Source of the DNA: Aestuariibacter sp. A3R04
GTDB lineage: Bacteria; Pseudomonadota; Gammaproteobacteria; Enterobacterales; Alteromonadaceae
Length of the DNA: 64,000 nucleotides
Assembly: GCF_018860805.1 (NCBI RefSeq)
Contig: NZ_JAHKQR010000003.1
Span: 434,001-498,000 of the forward strand
Direction: 5' to 3'
In this document: one piece after another, positions 26,694 through 37,312 of the stretch
Numbering within the stretch: the first letter of the stretch is position 1
Layout: each line of letters begins with the position of its first letter
Program-made: the position numbers and the translations under genes
The notes under the pieces: model-generated
What the model was told of the DNA's origin: nothing
Databases searched by the model: none
What the model saw: only the letters and a program-made list of their open reading frames with translations

Positions 26694-28142
26694 ATGATAG
26701 AAATTAATCAATGCACCGTGGCTTTTAACCCCGACTTTTCATTTTATGTGGATGCCTGCCATATCGAATTGGGTAAACACGTGGTGGTGGTTGGCGCCAA
26801 TGGTAGCGGCAAATCTGCGCTAATTGCAGCGCTGGCAGGAGAAGGGGAATGTCAGCTAGGAGAGCGACGAATTGAAGGGACAGTGGGCTGGGTGAGTACT
26901 GCTCAGCAATTGGCGTTAATTGCAGAAGAAAAGAAAAAGGACGATGCTGATATTCTCGATGTTGTGCCCGTGCCCAGTTCTGCCAGGGAGGTGATTTTTC
27001 GCAACTATCCCTCTCTCACGATGCAACAGGAAGCTCGTTTCCGCACCCTTACCGAGGGCCTGCGTATGTCGCATTTCCTCAACAATAGCTTTTTGGGCTT
27101 GTCCACGGGCGAAACCCGCAAGGTTCTACTGGTGAAAACCTTGTTGGAGACCCCTGATGTGCTTATTTTGGATGAACCCTGGGACGGGTTAGATGCCGAA
27201 TCTGCGGCCTTTCTTTGTGCGTATCTAGAAAGAATTCATCATAGCTGTACCCAGGTTCTGGCCATTAATCGCTTGAGTGAAATTCCACAGTACATGTGCC
27301 GGTTTATCGTCATGAAGCAAGGCAGTATAGCCGGGCAGTCTTATGGTGATGCGTTGACAGACGACGATAAAAATCATCTTCGTCACTTACTTCACCTGGA
27401 AAGTGTGCCTAAGGCGCTGCCATTAAAAGACCTGGACCGATTCGCGCCCAACATGGCAGCTGGTGAACCAGTACTGATTCGCCTGCGCGACGGTAAAGTG
27501 AACTATGACGGCAGAACTATTTTCAGCGGCCTTACCTGGCAGATTAACAAGGGAGAGCACTGGCAAGTGGTGGGCCCGAATGGTTCTGGAAAAACTTGTT
27601 TGTTGTCTATGATTACGGGCGACGATCCGCATTGCTACACCAACGATCTTATGGTGTTCGGATTTCAGCGGGGCAGTGGGGAAAGTATCTGGGATATCAA
27701 ACAGCATATAGGTTTAGTGTCGAATAGTTTTCACTTGCAGTACCGGGTAAATTGTTCCGCCTTACACGTGGTGTTGTCGGGTTTTTTTGACAGTATTGGC
27801 TTATATGAACAACCCACGGTTAAACAGAAGCAACTTGCAAGAGAGTGGCTTGCGTTGGCGGGAATGAATGACAGAATAAATACGCCGTTTCAGTCGTTGT
27901 CTTTTGGCGATCAGCGTTTACTACTGATTGTCCGCGCGATGGTAAAGCATCCTGCACTGCTCATTCTCGATGAACCCTGTAATGGTTTGGACGAAATTAA
28001 TCGGCTAAAAGTCCTGGCTCTGTTGGGGATCATTGCCAACGGAGGAGAGAGCACATTGTTATACGTCAACCATCACCGGGAAGATCGCATTGCTGGAGTA
28101 AACCGGGTATTAGATATGACCCAATACAACCCGGCTAAATAG
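26694..28142 (+). CDS. modF: Double ABC ATPase, ModF-like
   Basis: The 482-residue protein has two ABC nucleotide-binding domains and no membrane helix. Walker A motifs are GANGSGKSA (about residue 35) and GPNGSGKTC (about residue 298). Walker B motifs are VLILDEPWDGLD and LLILDEPCNGLD, each preceded by a divergent signature (FLGLSTGETRK; FQSLSFGDQRL). This arrangement matches ModF/PhrA proteins, an ABC ATPase pair found near molybdate genes in E. coli. No mod genes are present here, so the symbol rests on architecture alone. The gene has a GCAGGAGAG site and a terminator immediately downstream, separating it from the dcw cluster. Confidence 0.8.
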   Translation: MIEINQCTVAFNPDFSFYVDACHIELGKHVVVVGANGSGKSALIAALAGEGECQLGERRIEGTVGWVSTAQQLALIAEEKKKDDADILDVVPVPSSAREVIFRNYPSLTMQQEARFRTLTEGLRMSHFLNNSFLGLSTGETRKVLLVKTLLETPDVLILDEPWDGLDAESAAFLCAYLERIHHSCTQVLAINRLSEIPQYMCRFIVMKQGSIAGQSYGDALTDDDKNHLRHLLHLESVPKALPLKDLDRFAPNMAAGEPVLIRLRDGKVNYDGRTIFSGLTWQINKGEHWQVVGPNGSGKTCLLSMITGDDPHCYTNDLMVFGFQRGSGESIWDIKQHIGLVSNSFHLQYRVNCSALHVVLSGFFDSIGLYEQPTVKQKQLAREWLALAGMNDRINTPFQSLSFGDQRLLLIVRAMVKHPALLILDEPCNGLDEINRLKVLALLGIIANGGESTLLYVNHHREDRIAGVNRVLDMTQYNPAK

Positions 28143-28146
28143 TATG

Positions 28147-28175
28147 AAAACCGGGGTGATTCCCGGTTTTCTCTT
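28147..28175 (+). terminator. Intrinsic terminator before the dcw cluster
   Basis: Perfect 9-bp stem AAAACCGGG / CCCGGTTTT with a GTGATT loop, running into a T-rich tract. It isolates mraZ from the ABC ATPase gene. Confidence 0.93.
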
Positions 28176-28347
28176 TTCAGTCTCCCTGTTTTAGCTTTTA
28201 TTTCCACAGTGAATCGCCACAACCTGAAATTAATTTTCCTCCCTACCCATGCCTTTTTTGTCATCTTTTCATAGGTTTTGCCAGTGTAGCTGTATATAAA
28301 AACAGTGTTAAGGCCAGAAAATACGTGGGTTGCAGCCCTGTTTTTAC

Positions 28348-28410
28348 TTGACAGTGGGGAATGTAGAGACCAAACTGTCCAATAAGTGGGTAAAAGTGGC
28401 AAATTGTGGA
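28348..28410 (+). promoter_or_regulatory. mra promoter and MraZ operator boxes
   Basis: A consensus -35 TTGACA (28348-28353) is followed 17 nt later by a weak -10 (CAAACT, 28371-28376). Just downstream, three GTGGN pentamers repeat with exact 10-nt phase (GTGGG, GTGGC, GTGGA at 28386-28410). This matches the TGGG-N5 direct repeats that E. coli MraZ binds to repress its own operon. Another GTGGGG overlaps the -35 edge (28354). The region 28176-28484 otherwise shows no gene. Confidence 0.72.
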
Positions 28411-28484
28411 TCGCATCATCAACATTTGCAGGTCGGTACTCAGAAAACAAGAACAATAAGAGCACAAAATAAAAGGCTAGGGGA

Positions 28485-28943
28485 ATGTTCCGCGGCGCTA
28501 ATGCAATCAATCTGGATCCCAAAGGTAGACTGGCTATACCAACAAAATACCGCCAGTCACTTCTGGATGATTGTAATGGACAGCTGGTCTGCACGATCGA
28601 TACACAACAAAGCTGTTTGCTGCTTTATCCGCTTCCCGAATGGGAGGAGATCGAACTCAAGTTGAGCAAGTTCTCCAGTATGATTCCGGCTGAGCGCCGG
28701 ATGCAGCGGCTGCTTCTGGGCTATGCCACAGAAGGTGACATGGACAAGAGCGGCCGTTTTCTCCTTTCTGCCCCATTGCGCCAGCACGCTAACCTCAGCA
28801 AAGAAGTGATGCTTGTTGGACAGCTTAACAAATTTGAAATATGGGACGCAGAAGTTTGGGCGAAACAAATCGACGCTGATATGGAAACTGAGCGCGATGG
28901 TGCCTTTGAACTGACCGACCGCCTGCAGGAATTTTCACTATGA
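28485..28943 (+). CDS. mraZ: Transcriptional regulator MraZ
   Basis: The 152-residue protein equals the E. coli length and has two AbrB-like swapped-hairpin domains. The [13 protein letters not shown] segment near residue 11 and the [13 protein letters not shown] segment near residue 87 are the two DXXGR motifs that define the family. MraZ forms rings and represses the dcw operon through GTGGG direct repeats; such repeats are present about 75-100 nt upstream. The ribosome site is AGGGGA. It overlaps rsmH by 4 nt (ATGA). Confidence 0.97.
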   Translation: MFRGANAINLDPKGRLAIPTKYRQSLLDDCNGQLVCTIDTQQSCLLLYPLPEWEEIELKLSKFSSMIPAERRMQRLLLGYATEGDMDKSGRFLLSAPLRQHANLSKEVMLVGQLNKFEIWDAEVWAKQIDADMETERDGAFELTDRLQEFSL

Positions 28944-29878
28944 GTAACAACCCATTCAGCCATGTATCGGTGTTGCTTAACGAGTGCATTGAAGCTTTGG
29001 CCATTAAACCAGACGGTATCTACATTGACGCCACTTTTGGTCGTGGCGGTCACTCGGGAAAAATTCTCGAAAATTTAGGTGGCGAAGGTCGGCTTATTGC
29101 ATTTGATCGGGATCCTCAGGCCATTGAAGCCGCAAAGCAATATCAACAGGACCCCCGTTTTACCATCATCCATGAGCCTTTTGGTGAGATGGCTGTTGTG
29201 ATTGAACGCATGTCCCTGACGGGAAAAATAGACGGTGTACTGATGGATTTGGGGGTGTCATCTCCCCAGTTAGACGACGCCAGCCGGGGTTTCAGTTTTA
29301 TGAAAGACGGCCCGTTAGATATGCGCATGGATACCAGTCGCGGGCAGAGTGCTGCGCAATGGCTGGCGAGCGCTGAAGAGCAGGACATCACTCAGGTTAT
29401 CAAAGAATTCGGAGAAGAAAAATTCGGTAAGCGAATAGCCCACGCAATCGTTGAACATCGCAAAACCTCGCCTATCACCAGAACTGCTGAGCTGGCTGCT
29501 ATTATCGACAAAGCAGTACCTGTGAAAGACAAATACAAACATCCGGCAACCCGTGCGTTTCAAGGGATCCGCATTTATATCAACGCGGAATTGGAGCAGT
29601 TACGAGTGGGCTTAAAAGCGGCTGTTGAAGTACTTGCACCGGCAGGGCGATTAGCAGTTATTTCCTTTCACTCTTTGGAAGACAGGCTGGTAAAGCGATT
29701 TATTAAAGAACAAAGCCGAGGCAAAGTCGTTCCCCACAATTTGCCGGTAACCCAAGCGGAGATTGATGCTGAAAAGGTATTGAAGGGGTTGGGAAAAGCC
29801 ATTAAACCCTCTGAGGAGGAGGTGGCGCGAAATGTGCGTTCCAGAAGCTCAGTACTGAGGGTGGCCGAAAAGTTATGA
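28940..29878 (+). CDS. rsmH: 16S rRNA (cytosine1402-N4)-methyltransferase
   Basis: The 312-residue enzyme (also called MraW) has the SAM-binding motif [15 protein letters not shown] near residue 31, the catalytic-domain [13 protein letters not shown] and the [16 protein letters not shown] motif, all typical of RsmH. It methylates N4 of C1402 in the ribosomal P site, in concert with RsmI. It overlaps both neighbours through ATGA junctions, which places it in the translationally coupled dcw operon. Confidence 0.98.
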   Translation: MSNNPFSHVSVLLNECIEALAIKPDGIYIDATFGRGGHSGKILENLGGEGRLIAFDRDPQAIEAAKQYQQDPRFTIIHEPFGEMAVVIERMSLTGKIDGVLMDLGVSSPQLDDASRGFSFMKDGPLDMRMDTSRGQSAAQWLASAEEQDITQVIKEFGEEKFGKRIAHAIVEHRKTSPITRTAELAAIIDKAVPVKDKYKHPATRAFQGIRIYINAELEQLRVGLKAAVEVLAPAGRLAVISFHSLEDRLVKRFIKEQSRGKVVPHNLPVTQAEIDAEKVLKGLGKAIKPSEEEVARNVRSRSSVLRVAEKL

Positions 29879-30216
29879 GCCAGCGTCGGCAAGACAGGGG
29901 AGCAACCCCTACAAACTTCAGCCTGGTGCTGATTCTGGTCTCTGATTTGACCCGCAACAAGTTGCGGGTTTTGTTGTATTTAATGGTTGTGACGAGTGCT
30001 GTGACTGTAGTGTTAGCCAGCCACCTTAACCGTCAGCAGAACATCGCCATGGAAAAACTGATGCAGCAAAAGGATGACCTGGATGTGGAATGGCGCAATC
30101 TGGTACTGGAGCAGCGCGCATTGACAGAACACAACCGAATTGAAAACGAAGTAGAGAAGAAGCTCGATATGTATCGTCCCACAGCTGATCAGGAAGTAGT
30201 GGTGAAGTTGAAATGA
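29875..30216 (+). CDS. ftsL: Cell division protein FtsL
   Basis: A 113-residue bitopic membrane protein: a short cytoplasmic N-terminus, one membrane helix (about residues 36-55, [19 protein letters not shown]) and a periplasmic coiled coil with heptad leucines and many charged residues. FtsL joins FtsB and FtsQ in the divisome and activates FtsWI. Sequence conservation in FtsL is low; size, topology and its place between rsmH and ftsI make the call secure. ATGA overlaps occur on both sides. Confidence 0.95.
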   Translation: MSQRRQDRGATPTNFSLVLILVSDLTRNKLRVLLYLMVVTSAVTVVLASHLNRQQNIAMEKLMQQKDDLDVEWRNLVLEQRALTEHNRIENEVEKKLDMYRPTADQEVVVKLK

Positions 30217-31988
30217 GCCCGTTTAACATGCCAGAGAATAAAACGACAAAAGGCGCAAAGCAAAACATCACGCCATCGCTGATGCGTTGGCGGTTTTTGT
30301 TGGTTATTGCTTTGGTAATTGGCGTTTTTGCCGGGTTGGGCGCACGCGCAGCCTATATTCAGGTAATTGCGCCGGACAATCTTATTCAACAGGGCGACTA
30401 CCGCACCATGCGTACTCGCGATATGCCTACATACCGGGGCATTATTACTGATCGCAACGGTGTGGAGTTGGCTGTCAGTGTACCGGTAAGGGCAATTTAT
30501 GCCGATCCTAAAGTAATTCACGAACAAGGTGGGCTCGAGCAACGAGAGCGCTGGGAAGCGCTGGCCGATGTGTTGGGACGAGATGTAGAAACATTGCGCA
30601 GCAAGGTGCAAAACCCAAAACGACGATTTGTTTATCTACAGCGACAGGTGTCGCCAGCCATGGCTGATTACGTGGCAAAACTGGATATTCCGGGCATCTA
30701 CTTGCGAAGGGAAAGTCGCCGTTATTATCCAAACGGGGAGGTTACAGCGCAATTAATTGGTATAACCGATGTGGATGATACCGGCATTGAGGGGCTGGAA
30801 AAGCTTTACGATGATTGGTTAACCGGTACTCCAGGGTCAAAGGTTATCCGCCGTGATGCCAAAGGACGCCAGGTGGAAATTCTCAAGTCAACGGACGGAG
30901 AGGATGCTGGAAATATAAAACTAACCATTGACCAGCGAATTCAAGCACTTGCATATCGGGAAATCAAAGAGGCTATGATTTACTATCAGGCGGCCTCTGC
31001 GTCAGCCATTGTGTTAGATGCGCACAGTGGAGACATTTTGGCGATGGTCAATGCCCCTTCGTTTAATCCTAACGACAGAAGTGACGTTTCTCCCCATCGC
31101 ATGCGCAACAGGGTACTAACCGATGCTTTTGAACCCGGTTCTTCGTTGAAACCCTTGGCCGTATTGTCAGCGCTTGAGTTTGGCAGTGTACAAGTGGGCG
31201 ATATTGTTGACACTAATCCCGGGTGGATGCGCTTAGGGGGCAGCCTGGTAAAAGACTCGCGCAATTACGGCAAACTGACCTTAGAGGGGATTATCCAGCA
31301 TTCATCCAATATGGGAACATCTCGACTTGCCTTAGGCGTCCCTAAACCCTTTTTGCTCGACACCTATTACAACATGGGGTTGATGAGTGACACAGGTACT
31401 AACATGCCTGGAGAAAGTAACGGTATCTTCCACGAGCGTAGTCGCTGGTCAGATTTTGAACTGGCTACATTGTCATTTGGATACGGGATCTCTGTGACCA
31501 CAGCGCAACTTGCCCGCATGTACGCCACTCTGGCGAATGGCGGGGTAAGTGTCCCGCTAAATATTGTGAAAAAACCACAAAGTACAGGTTATAAGCCCGA
31601 GCCTTTGCAAGTGGTGTCACCGGAACATGCCCGTGCCGTACTTACCATGATGGAAAGTGTTACGCAGCGGGGCGGAACCGCTACTAAAGCCGCGGTTCCA
31701 GGATATCGAGTAGGTGGTAAAACAGGTACAAGCCGAAAGGCGATTGCCGGAGGATACGGCGACGAATACGTAAATATCTTTGCCGGTGTTGCCCCTCTGT
31801 CTGACCCGCAGATTGTAACTGTGGTTCTGATTAATGAACCCGGCGGCGACTTATATCACGCTGGCGATACAGCGGCGCCGGTGTTTTCAGAAATTATGGG
31901 TGGGGCGCTACAACTGCTGAACATTCCACCAGATGACAAACAGGTTACGTCAACCAAGTGGTTGGATGGAGGTCGTAATGGTAGTTAG
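30213..31988 (+). CDS. ftsI: Septal peptidoglycan transpeptidase FtsI (PBP3)
   Basis: The 591-residue class B penicillin-binding protein has one N-terminal membrane helix (about residues 31-50), a pedestal domain (about 65-230) and a transpeptidase domain. The catalytic motifs are S310-S-L-K313 in FEPGSSLKPL, SSN in IQHSSNMGTS and KTG in VGGKTGTSRK. It crosslinks septal peptidoglycan with FtsW. It overlaps ftsL (4 nt) and murE (11 nt). Confidence 0.98.
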   Translation: MSPFNMPENKTTKGAKQNITPSLMRWRFLLVIALVIGVFAGLGARAAYIQVIAPDNLIQQGDYRTMRTRDMPTYRGIITDRNGVELAVSVPVRAIYADPKVIHEQGGLEQRERWEALADVLGRDVETLRSKVQNPKRRFVYLQRQVSPAMADYVAKLDIPGIYLRRESRRYYPNGEVTAQLIGITDVDDTGIEGLEKLYDDWLTGTPGSKVIRRDAKGRQVEILKSTDGEDAGNIKLTIDQRIQALAYREIKEAMIYYQAASASAIVLDAHSGDILAMVNAPSFNPNDRSDVSPHRMRNRVLTDAFEPGSSLKPLAVLSALEFGSVQVGDIVDTNPGWMRLGGSLVKDSRNYGKLTLEGIIQHSSNMGTSRLALGVPKPFLLDTYYNMGLMSDTGTNMPGESNGIFHERSRWSDFELATLSFGYGISVTTAQLARMYATLANGGVSVPLNIVKKPQSTGYKPEPLQVVSPEHARAVLTMMESVTQRGGTATKAAVPGYRVGGKTGTSRKAIAGGYGDEYVNIFAGVAPLSDPQIVTVVLINEPGGDLYHAGDTAAPVFSEIMGGALQLLNIPPDDKQVTSTKWLDGGRNGS

Positions 31989-33504
31989 TGCCTTTGAGCA
32001 AAGTTTAGGCGTTTTGCTGGCGAAATTCGGTATTAATGCACCTGATGTTCGAATTCAAGGCCTTACGCTGGACAGTCGCGAAGTAACGCCAAAACTTGCC
32101 TTTGTGGCTGTAAATGGACACAGCCAGGACGGACGTGCGTTCATTCCCCAAGCCATCAGTTTAGGTGCTAAGGCTATTCTCGCGCAAACGGAAAAGGTTC
32201 GCGAGCATGGTCGCATGGAAATGCGCGGCAATACCATTATTGTTCATCTGTATGAATTAAGAGACATTTTGTCTTCGTTGGCAGGGGCGTTTTACGATTA
32301 CCCTGGTACGAAAATGCGCTCCATAGCGGTGACCGGAACAAACGGTAAAACATCAGTGGTACAGATGCTTTCGCAACTTACCACTCGCAGTGGTACCCGA
32401 TGTGGTGCGGTCGGCACCCTGGGTGCGGGAATTTACCTTGGTGAGAATACAAAGTGGGACGCCACGCCCGGTGGCAATACCACACCCGACGCCATTCGAA
32501 TGCAGTACATTTTGGCAGAGTTTGTGCAACAGAGCGCTCGGCAAGTAGCGTTTGAGGCCTCTTCTCATGCTTTGGTTCAAGGGCGGTTGAGCCAGGTCAA
32601 AACTGACATAGTGGTGTTCACCAATTTGTCCAGAGACCATCTTGACTATCACGTCACCATGGACGAGTACGCAAGGGCTAAAAGACAGGCCATGACGCTT
32701 CCCGGCGTGAAAATCATTGTTGTGAACCACGATGATAAAGAAGGTTTGAACTGGCATCGCAATAAACCCGATGGCGTGGAAACGGTGTGGTTTGGCTTGC
32801 AATCTTTGCCCGCTGAATTGTCAGAACATCGCCATTGTTTGGCCACAAATGTGGAATACCATCCTGGAGGATGTCAGTTCACGCTAACAACAAGCTGGGG
32901 AAGTCGAAATGTGAATGTTCCCGTATTGGGCGCATTCAATGTGCAGAACCTGTTGGCAGTGATAGCTGTGATGTTGGTTCAGGGGCTTCGTTTTGAAGAT
33001 GTGTTGAGTTTGTTGCCAGTGGTAAAACCCGTACCTGGCCGCATGGAAGTTTTTCAATTTGAAAACCACGCCAATGTGATTGTCGATTATGCCCATACAC
33101 CGGATGCTCTCGAAAAAGCACTTTCAAGTGTGCGAGCCCATACAAACGGTGATGTTTGGTGTATTTTTGGTTGCGGTGGAGACAGGGATAAGGGCAAACG
33201 ACCATTGATGGGCAGCGCCGCTGAAGCAGGGGCTGATCACCTGGTTATTACCACAGACAACAGCCGATCTGAATCACCCGTTGCCATCGCGGCGGATATC
33301 CGAGCAGGACTGACATCATCCACGGTTGCTGTGGATGAGCCCGACAGAGAGACGGCCATTCGCTACTGCCTGAACAAGGCGGCACCGGGAGATTTGATCC
33401 TGGTGGCTGGCAAAGGCCACGAAGATTATCAAATCATCGGTGACCAAAACAACAATTATAATGAGCGAGCAGTAGTAGCGCGCTTGCAAAGGGAGTACAG
33501 CTAA
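31978..33504 (+). CDS. murE: UDP-MurNAc-tripeptide synthetase MurE
   Basis: I chose the ATG at 31978, which has GGAGG at a good distance and lies within the ftsI end; the product starts MVVSAFEQSLG and has 508 residues. The ATP motif GTNGKTS is near residue 120 and the Mur-ligase FTNLSRDHLDYH stretch is intact. The substrate-recognition motif reads DNSRSESP where meso-diaminopimelate-adding enzymes usually have DNPR; the Arg is kept and the Pro is Ser. Diaminopimelate addition is still the most likely activity for a Gram-negative. The gene meets murF through TAATG. Confidence 0.97.
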   Translation: MVVSAFEQSLGVLLAKFGINAPDVRIQGLTLDSREVTPKLAFVAVNGHSQDGRAFIPQAISLGAKAILAQTEKVREHGRMEMRGNTIIVHLYELRDILSSLAGAFYDYPGTKMRSIAVTGTNGKTSVVQMLSQLTTRSGTRCGAVGTLGAGIYLGENTKWDATPGGNTTPDAIRMQYILAEFVQQSARQVAFEASSHALVQGRLSQVKTDIVVFTNLSRDHLDYHVTMDEYARAKRQAMTLPGVKIIVVNHDDKEGLNWHRNKPDGVETVWFGLQSLPAELSEHRHCLATNVEYHPGGCQFTLTTSWGSRNVNVPVLGAFNVQNLLAVIAVMLVQGLRFEDVLSLLPVVKPVPGRMEVFQFENHANVIVDYAHTPDALEKALSSVRAHTNGDVWCIFGCGGDRDKGKRPLMGSAAEAGADHLVITTDNSRSESPVAIAADIRAGLTSSTVAVDEPDRETAIRYCLNKAAPGDLILVAGKGHEDYQIIGDQNNNYNERAVVARLQREYS

Positions 33505-34907
33505 TGATTAAAACTACGCTGTCCTGGATTGCCGATAATGTTAAAGGCACCCTGAAAGGGGATGACCGGGAAGTAAACGGAGTGAGCACGGATACGCGCA
33601 CACTCCGGCAGGGAGACGTTTACATTGCCCTTAGTGGCGAGAATTTTAACGGCCATCGCTTTGTGGCATCAGCCGAGCAAGCGGGTGCAAGTGCTGTGAT
33701 TGTCAGTGAGGCAGTGAATACGTCACTGCCAGTGATCAATGTTACGGATACCAAATTGGCCTTGGGTTTATTGGGCGCCGCGGTGAAAGCGAATGTTGCA
33801 CCAAAAACCATCGCTATTACAGGTAGTAGTGGTAAAACCACAGTAAAGGAGATGACCGCTGCTATCTTAGCTCGTCGGGGCAAGGTACTGGCCACGGCAG
33901 GAAACTACAACAACGACATTGGAGTTCCGCTTACCCTGTTGCGGTTGGCACCAGAGCATGATTATGCGGTGATGGAGTTGGGGGCCAACCATCAGGGCGA
34001 AATTGCTTATACCACTGAACTGGTAAAGCCCGACGTGGCGACTATCGTAAATGCCGCTGCTTCTCATCTCGAGGGTTTCGGTAGTTTGCTCGGTGTTGCA
34101 AGGGCCAAGAGTGAGATTTTTAAAGGTTTAGGAGCCGACGGTACTGCGCTGGTCAATGCTGACAGTCAGTTTGCTGATTTTTGGATGGGTAAACTGAAAG
34201 GCACCTGCGTTAAAACCTTTTCCCCCAGTCAACAGCACAGTGCAGATTTTCGTGCAGAAGACATCATCATTGGTCTGGATGGCTGTGCTGAATTTAATCT
34301 GGTTACTCCGCGAGGGCAGATCGCGATCCAATTAAAAGTACCGGGTGCGCACAACGTGGGCAATGCCATGTTGGCGGCGGCGCTAAGTCTGGAAGTGGGG
34401 GCATCGCTGCAGGATGTGCAAGCAGGATTGCTGGATATGGCGCAGGTTAAGGGGCGTTTAGACGTGAAGGTGATCTCTGAGCATTTCAGGCTGCTGGATG
34501 ATACCTACAATGCCAATGTGGCGTCGGTGAACGCAGCAATTGATACCCTGTCAAATTTTTCGGGCCTTCGGATACTGATTTTAGGTGACATGGCAGAGTT
34601 GGGTGAAAAGGCCCGCTTTTACCATCGGCAGGTAGGAGAATACGCCGAACAAAAAGGCATCGATTTTCTGTTTACCTTGGGAAGCTTAAGCCAAAGTGCC
34701 AGCGCTGTATTCGATGAGCGAGGGGGACACTTCGGCGATGTTGACAGTTTAGTGGCACAGCTTAGTGATGTGGTTATGGCTGATCAGCGGGACATTTCGG
34801 TGTTAGTCAAAGGTTCGCGTAGTGCGCGCATGGAACGGGTTGTAGATGCCATTGAGGTATCTCGCCTGGGAAAGTTTGAACGCCGTCGGGAGCGCATTGC
34901 ATGTTGA
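33504..34907 (+). CDS. murF: UDP-MurNAc-tripeptide D-Ala-D-Ala ligase MurF
   Basis: The 467-residue Mur ligase adds D-Ala-D-Ala to the UDP-MurNAc-tripeptide. The P-loop is [11 protein letters not shown] near residue 107, followed by [16 protein letters not shown], which is specific to MurF, and a C-terminal [10 protein letters not shown] motif. The N-terminal domain contains [17 protein letters not shown], the uridine-binding region. It overlaps mraY by 7 nt. Confidence 0.98.
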   Translation: MIKTTLSWIADNVKGTLKGDDREVNGVSTDTRTLRQGDVYIALSGENFNGHRFVASAEQAGASAVIVSEAVNTSLPVINVTDTKLALGLLGAAVKANVAPKTIAITGSSGKTTVKEMTAAILARRGKVLATAGNYNNDIGVPLTLLRLAPEHDYAVMELGANHQGEIAYTTELVKPDVATIVNAAASHLEGFGSLLGVARAKSEIFKGLGADGTALVNADSQFADFWMGKLKGTCVKTFSPSQQHSADFRAEDIIIGLDGCAEFNLVTPRGQIAIQLKVPGAHNVGNAMLAAALSLEVGASLQDVQAGLLDMAQVKGRLDVKVISEHFRLLDDTYNANVASVNAAIDTLSNFSGLRILILGDMAELGEKARFYHRQVGEYAEQKGIDFLFTLGSLSQSASAVFDERGGHFGDVDSLVAQLSDVVMADQRDISVLVKGSRSARMERVVDAIEVSRLGKFERRRERIAC

Positions 34908-35983
34908 TATGGCTGGCCGACTGGCTTAAACAATTTGAACCGGGGTTCTTCGTTTTTTCGTACCTGACACTACGGGCAATTCTGAGTACCCTCACGGCAC
35001 TGCTTATTGCAATTATCATTGGGCCCAAGATGATTCGTTGGTTGCAACGTCTTCAAATCGGACAAACCGTGCGTGACGACGGCCCGCAAAGCCATTTATC
35101 CAAGGCCGGCACGCCTACAATGGGTGGGTTGCTGATCCTCTTTGCCATTGTCACCAGCGTGTTGTTATGGGCTGATCTCACCAATCGCTACGTTCTGGTT
35201 ACGCTGGGCGTGGTTATTGGCTATGGCGTCATCGGGTTTGTTGACGACTATCGAAAAGTGATTCGAAAAGACGCCAAAGGTTTGATCGCGAGGTGGAAGT
35301 ACTTCTGGCAATCAGTGATTGCTATTGGTGTGGCTTTTTATCTGTATGCGTCTGCCAATCTCGCCGCTGAAACCGCCTTGTTGGTGCCCTTTTTCAAGGA
35401 AGTTATGCCCCAACTAGGGCTTTTTTACATGGTAGTGGTGTATTTTGCCTTGGTGGGCACCTCCAATGCTGTCAATCTCACCGATGGGTTGGACGGGCTT
35501 GCCATTGTACCTACTATTCTGGTCGCTGGCGCACTCTCAATATTTGCCTATGTTACCGGCAATGTTAATTTTGCTGAGTACCTGAATATTCCCCACATTC
35601 CCCTGACCAGTGAGTTGGTTATTGTGTGTACTGCTATCGTGGGGGCCGGATTGGGCTTCCTGTGGTTCAACACGTATCCCGCACAAGTGTTTATGGGCGA
35701 TGTGGGCTCCTTAGCGCTCGGTGGAACCCTGGGGATTCTCGCAGTACTCGTGCGGCAGGAAATCGTACTTATCATTATGGGTGGGGTATTTGTCATGGAG
35801 ACTGTATCTGTGATTTTACAGGTGGGGTCGTTCAAGCTCAGAGGCAAGCGCATTTTCCGCATGGCGCCAATACACCATCATTTTGAATTGAAAGGCTGGC
35901 CGGAACCCCGGGTAATCGTGCGGTTTTGGATTATCTCTCTCATCCTTGTATTAGTCGGTTTGGCGACATTAAAACTACGGTAA
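34901..35983 (+). CDS. mraY: Phospho-MurNAc-pentapeptide translocase MraY
   Basis: The 360-residue polytopic enzyme (about ten helices) transfers phospho-MurNAc-pentapeptide to undecaprenyl phosphate to make lipid I. Conserved cytoplasmic motifs are [18 protein letters not shown] with its DD pair, [10 protein letters not shown] and [11 protein letters not shown], plus the histidine loop APIHHHFE. The length equals the E. coli enzyme. It overlaps murF and lies 3 nt from murD. Confidence 0.98.
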   Translation: MLIWLADWLKQFEPGFFVFSYLTLRAILSTLTALLIAIIIGPKMIRWLQRLQIGQTVRDDGPQSHLSKAGTPTMGGLLILFAIVTSVLLWADLTNRYVLVTLGVVIGYGVIGFVDDYRKVIRKDAKGLIARWKYFWQSVIAIGVAFYLYASANLAAETALLVPFFKEVMPQLGLFYMVVVYFALVGTSNAVNLTDGLDGLAIVPTILVAGALSIFAYVTGNVNFAEYLNIPHIPLTSELVIVCTAIVGAGLGFLWFNTYPAQVFMGDVGSLALGGTLGILAVLVRQEIVLIIMGGVFVMETVSVILQVGSFKLRGKRIFRMAPIHHHFELKGWPEPRVIVRFWIISLILVLVGLATLKLR

Positions 35984-35986
35984 ATC

Positions 35987-37312
35987 ATGGACGCATTTTT
36001 GCTATCTCAACAATTTGTGGTGGCCGGGCTGGGCCTGACAGGACAGTCGGTTATCCGCTTTCTCCTTGAAAGCGGTGCCAGCGTAAAGGTGTGGGATACC
36101 CGCGAGTCGGCAGATATTCCCAATACCGTTACTGTGCCTGTTAGTCTGGGAACCGTGCCAACAACGTACTGGCAGAATGTTGATACACTGGTATTGAGTC
36201 CGGGTATATCGCCTTTTCATCCGTGCGTAGTCGATGCCCGTGAACAAGGAGTGGACATTATCGGTGATGTGGAGTTATTCGCTCGCATTAACCGCGCGCC
36301 GGTTCTGGCTATTACAGGTTCCAACGGCAAGACAACGGTGACCCAGCTTACTTCCCATATACTCAATGCCTGCAGAGGTAACGTATGCGCAGCCGGAAAT
36401 GTTGGTAAACCCGTACTCGACACCTTAGGTGAGCATTGGGACATGCTGGTACTAGAGCTTTCCAGTTTTCAGCTGGAGTCTACGTACTCCCTCAATGCAC
36501 TGGGGGCTACAATCTTGAATATTACTGATGATCACCTTGACCGTCACGGTACGATGGCTGCCTATGCCGCGGCTAAACAGCGTATTTACCGACACAGTGA
36601 GTATGCGGTTATCTGGCGGGGACACGGAGAAACATATCCAGTCAATGGCCCGCTGGCAGACAAAAAATCACAATGGGTGAGTGTTGGACTTGACCTCTCG
36701 TCAACCGATTTTGGTTATGCAGACAATCACATTACCTGGCAGGGTGAGGCAATACTGAATATGAATGATGTGGCGCTGGTTGGCCAGCACAATATCCTCA
36801 ATATTCAAGTGGCACTGGCGCTGTGTGTTATCGCCGGAGTGGAACCCAGTGAAGCAGCAATGGAAGTTGGGACATTTAAACCTGCGCCTCACCGCTGTGT
36901 TGAAGTGGCTCACACACGGGGAGTGAGGTGGATAGACGATTCTAAGGCGACCAACATAGGTGCCACACTGGCCGCACTGGAAGGCCTGAGCAATGGTAAC
37001 GTTGGCAAGCTTATTCTGATTGCCGGTGGTGATGGTAAAGGTGCCGACTTTAGCGTCCTTAAAGGAGCGTTTTCCAAGTACGTTGACGTACTTATTACTA
37101 TGGGCAAAGACGGCAAAGCTATGGCTGATTTGCTGCCCGGGGCACATTACGTACACGATATGCAAGCCGCGGTTTCTCTGGCTACTGAGTATGCTACTGC
37201 CGGCGATATTGTTTTGCTTTCACCGGCGTGTGCAAGCATTGATATGTTCGACAACTATATGCACCGGGGGCAGGTATTCGCGCAGGCTATTGGGGAGGTA
37301 AGCGGGACATGA
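35987..37312 (+). CDS. murD: UDP-MurNAc-L-alanine:D-glutamate ligase MurD
   Basis: The 441-residue cytoplasmic Mur ligase has an N-terminal Rossmann domain starting VVAGLGLTGQSV, the P-loop GSNGKTTV near residue 109, the NITDDHLDRH motif and the C-terminal LILIAGGDGKGADF and LLSPACASIDMFDNY motifs. These are diagnostic of MurD. It overlaps ftsW by 4 nt (ATGA). Confidence 0.98.
   Translation: MDAFLLSQQFVVAGLGLTGQSVIRFLLESGASVKVWDTRESADIPNTVTVPVSLGTVPTTYWQNVDTLVLSPGISPFHPCVVDAREQGVDIIGDVELFARINRAPVLAITGSNGKTTVTQLTSHILNACRGNVCAAGNVGKPVLDTLGEHWDMLVLELSSFQLESTYSLNALGATILNITDDHLDRHGTMAAYAAAKQRIYRHSEYAVIWRGHGETYPVNGPLADKKSQWVSVGLDLSSTDFGYADNHITWQGEAILNMNDVALVGQHNILNIQVALALCVIAGVEPSEAAMEVGTFKPAPHRCVEVAHTRGVRWIDDSKATNIGATLAALEGLSNGNVGKLILIAGGDGKGADFSVLKGAFSKYVDVLITMGKDGKAMADLLPGAHYVHDMQAAVSLATEYATAGDIVLLSPACASIDMFDNYMHRGQVFAQAIGEVSGT

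Noticed and set aside
28073..28594. A 173-codon minus-strand frame across the mraZ promoter
   Set aside because: It spans a strong terminator, the MraZ boxes and the mraZ start, and its protein has no recognisable features.
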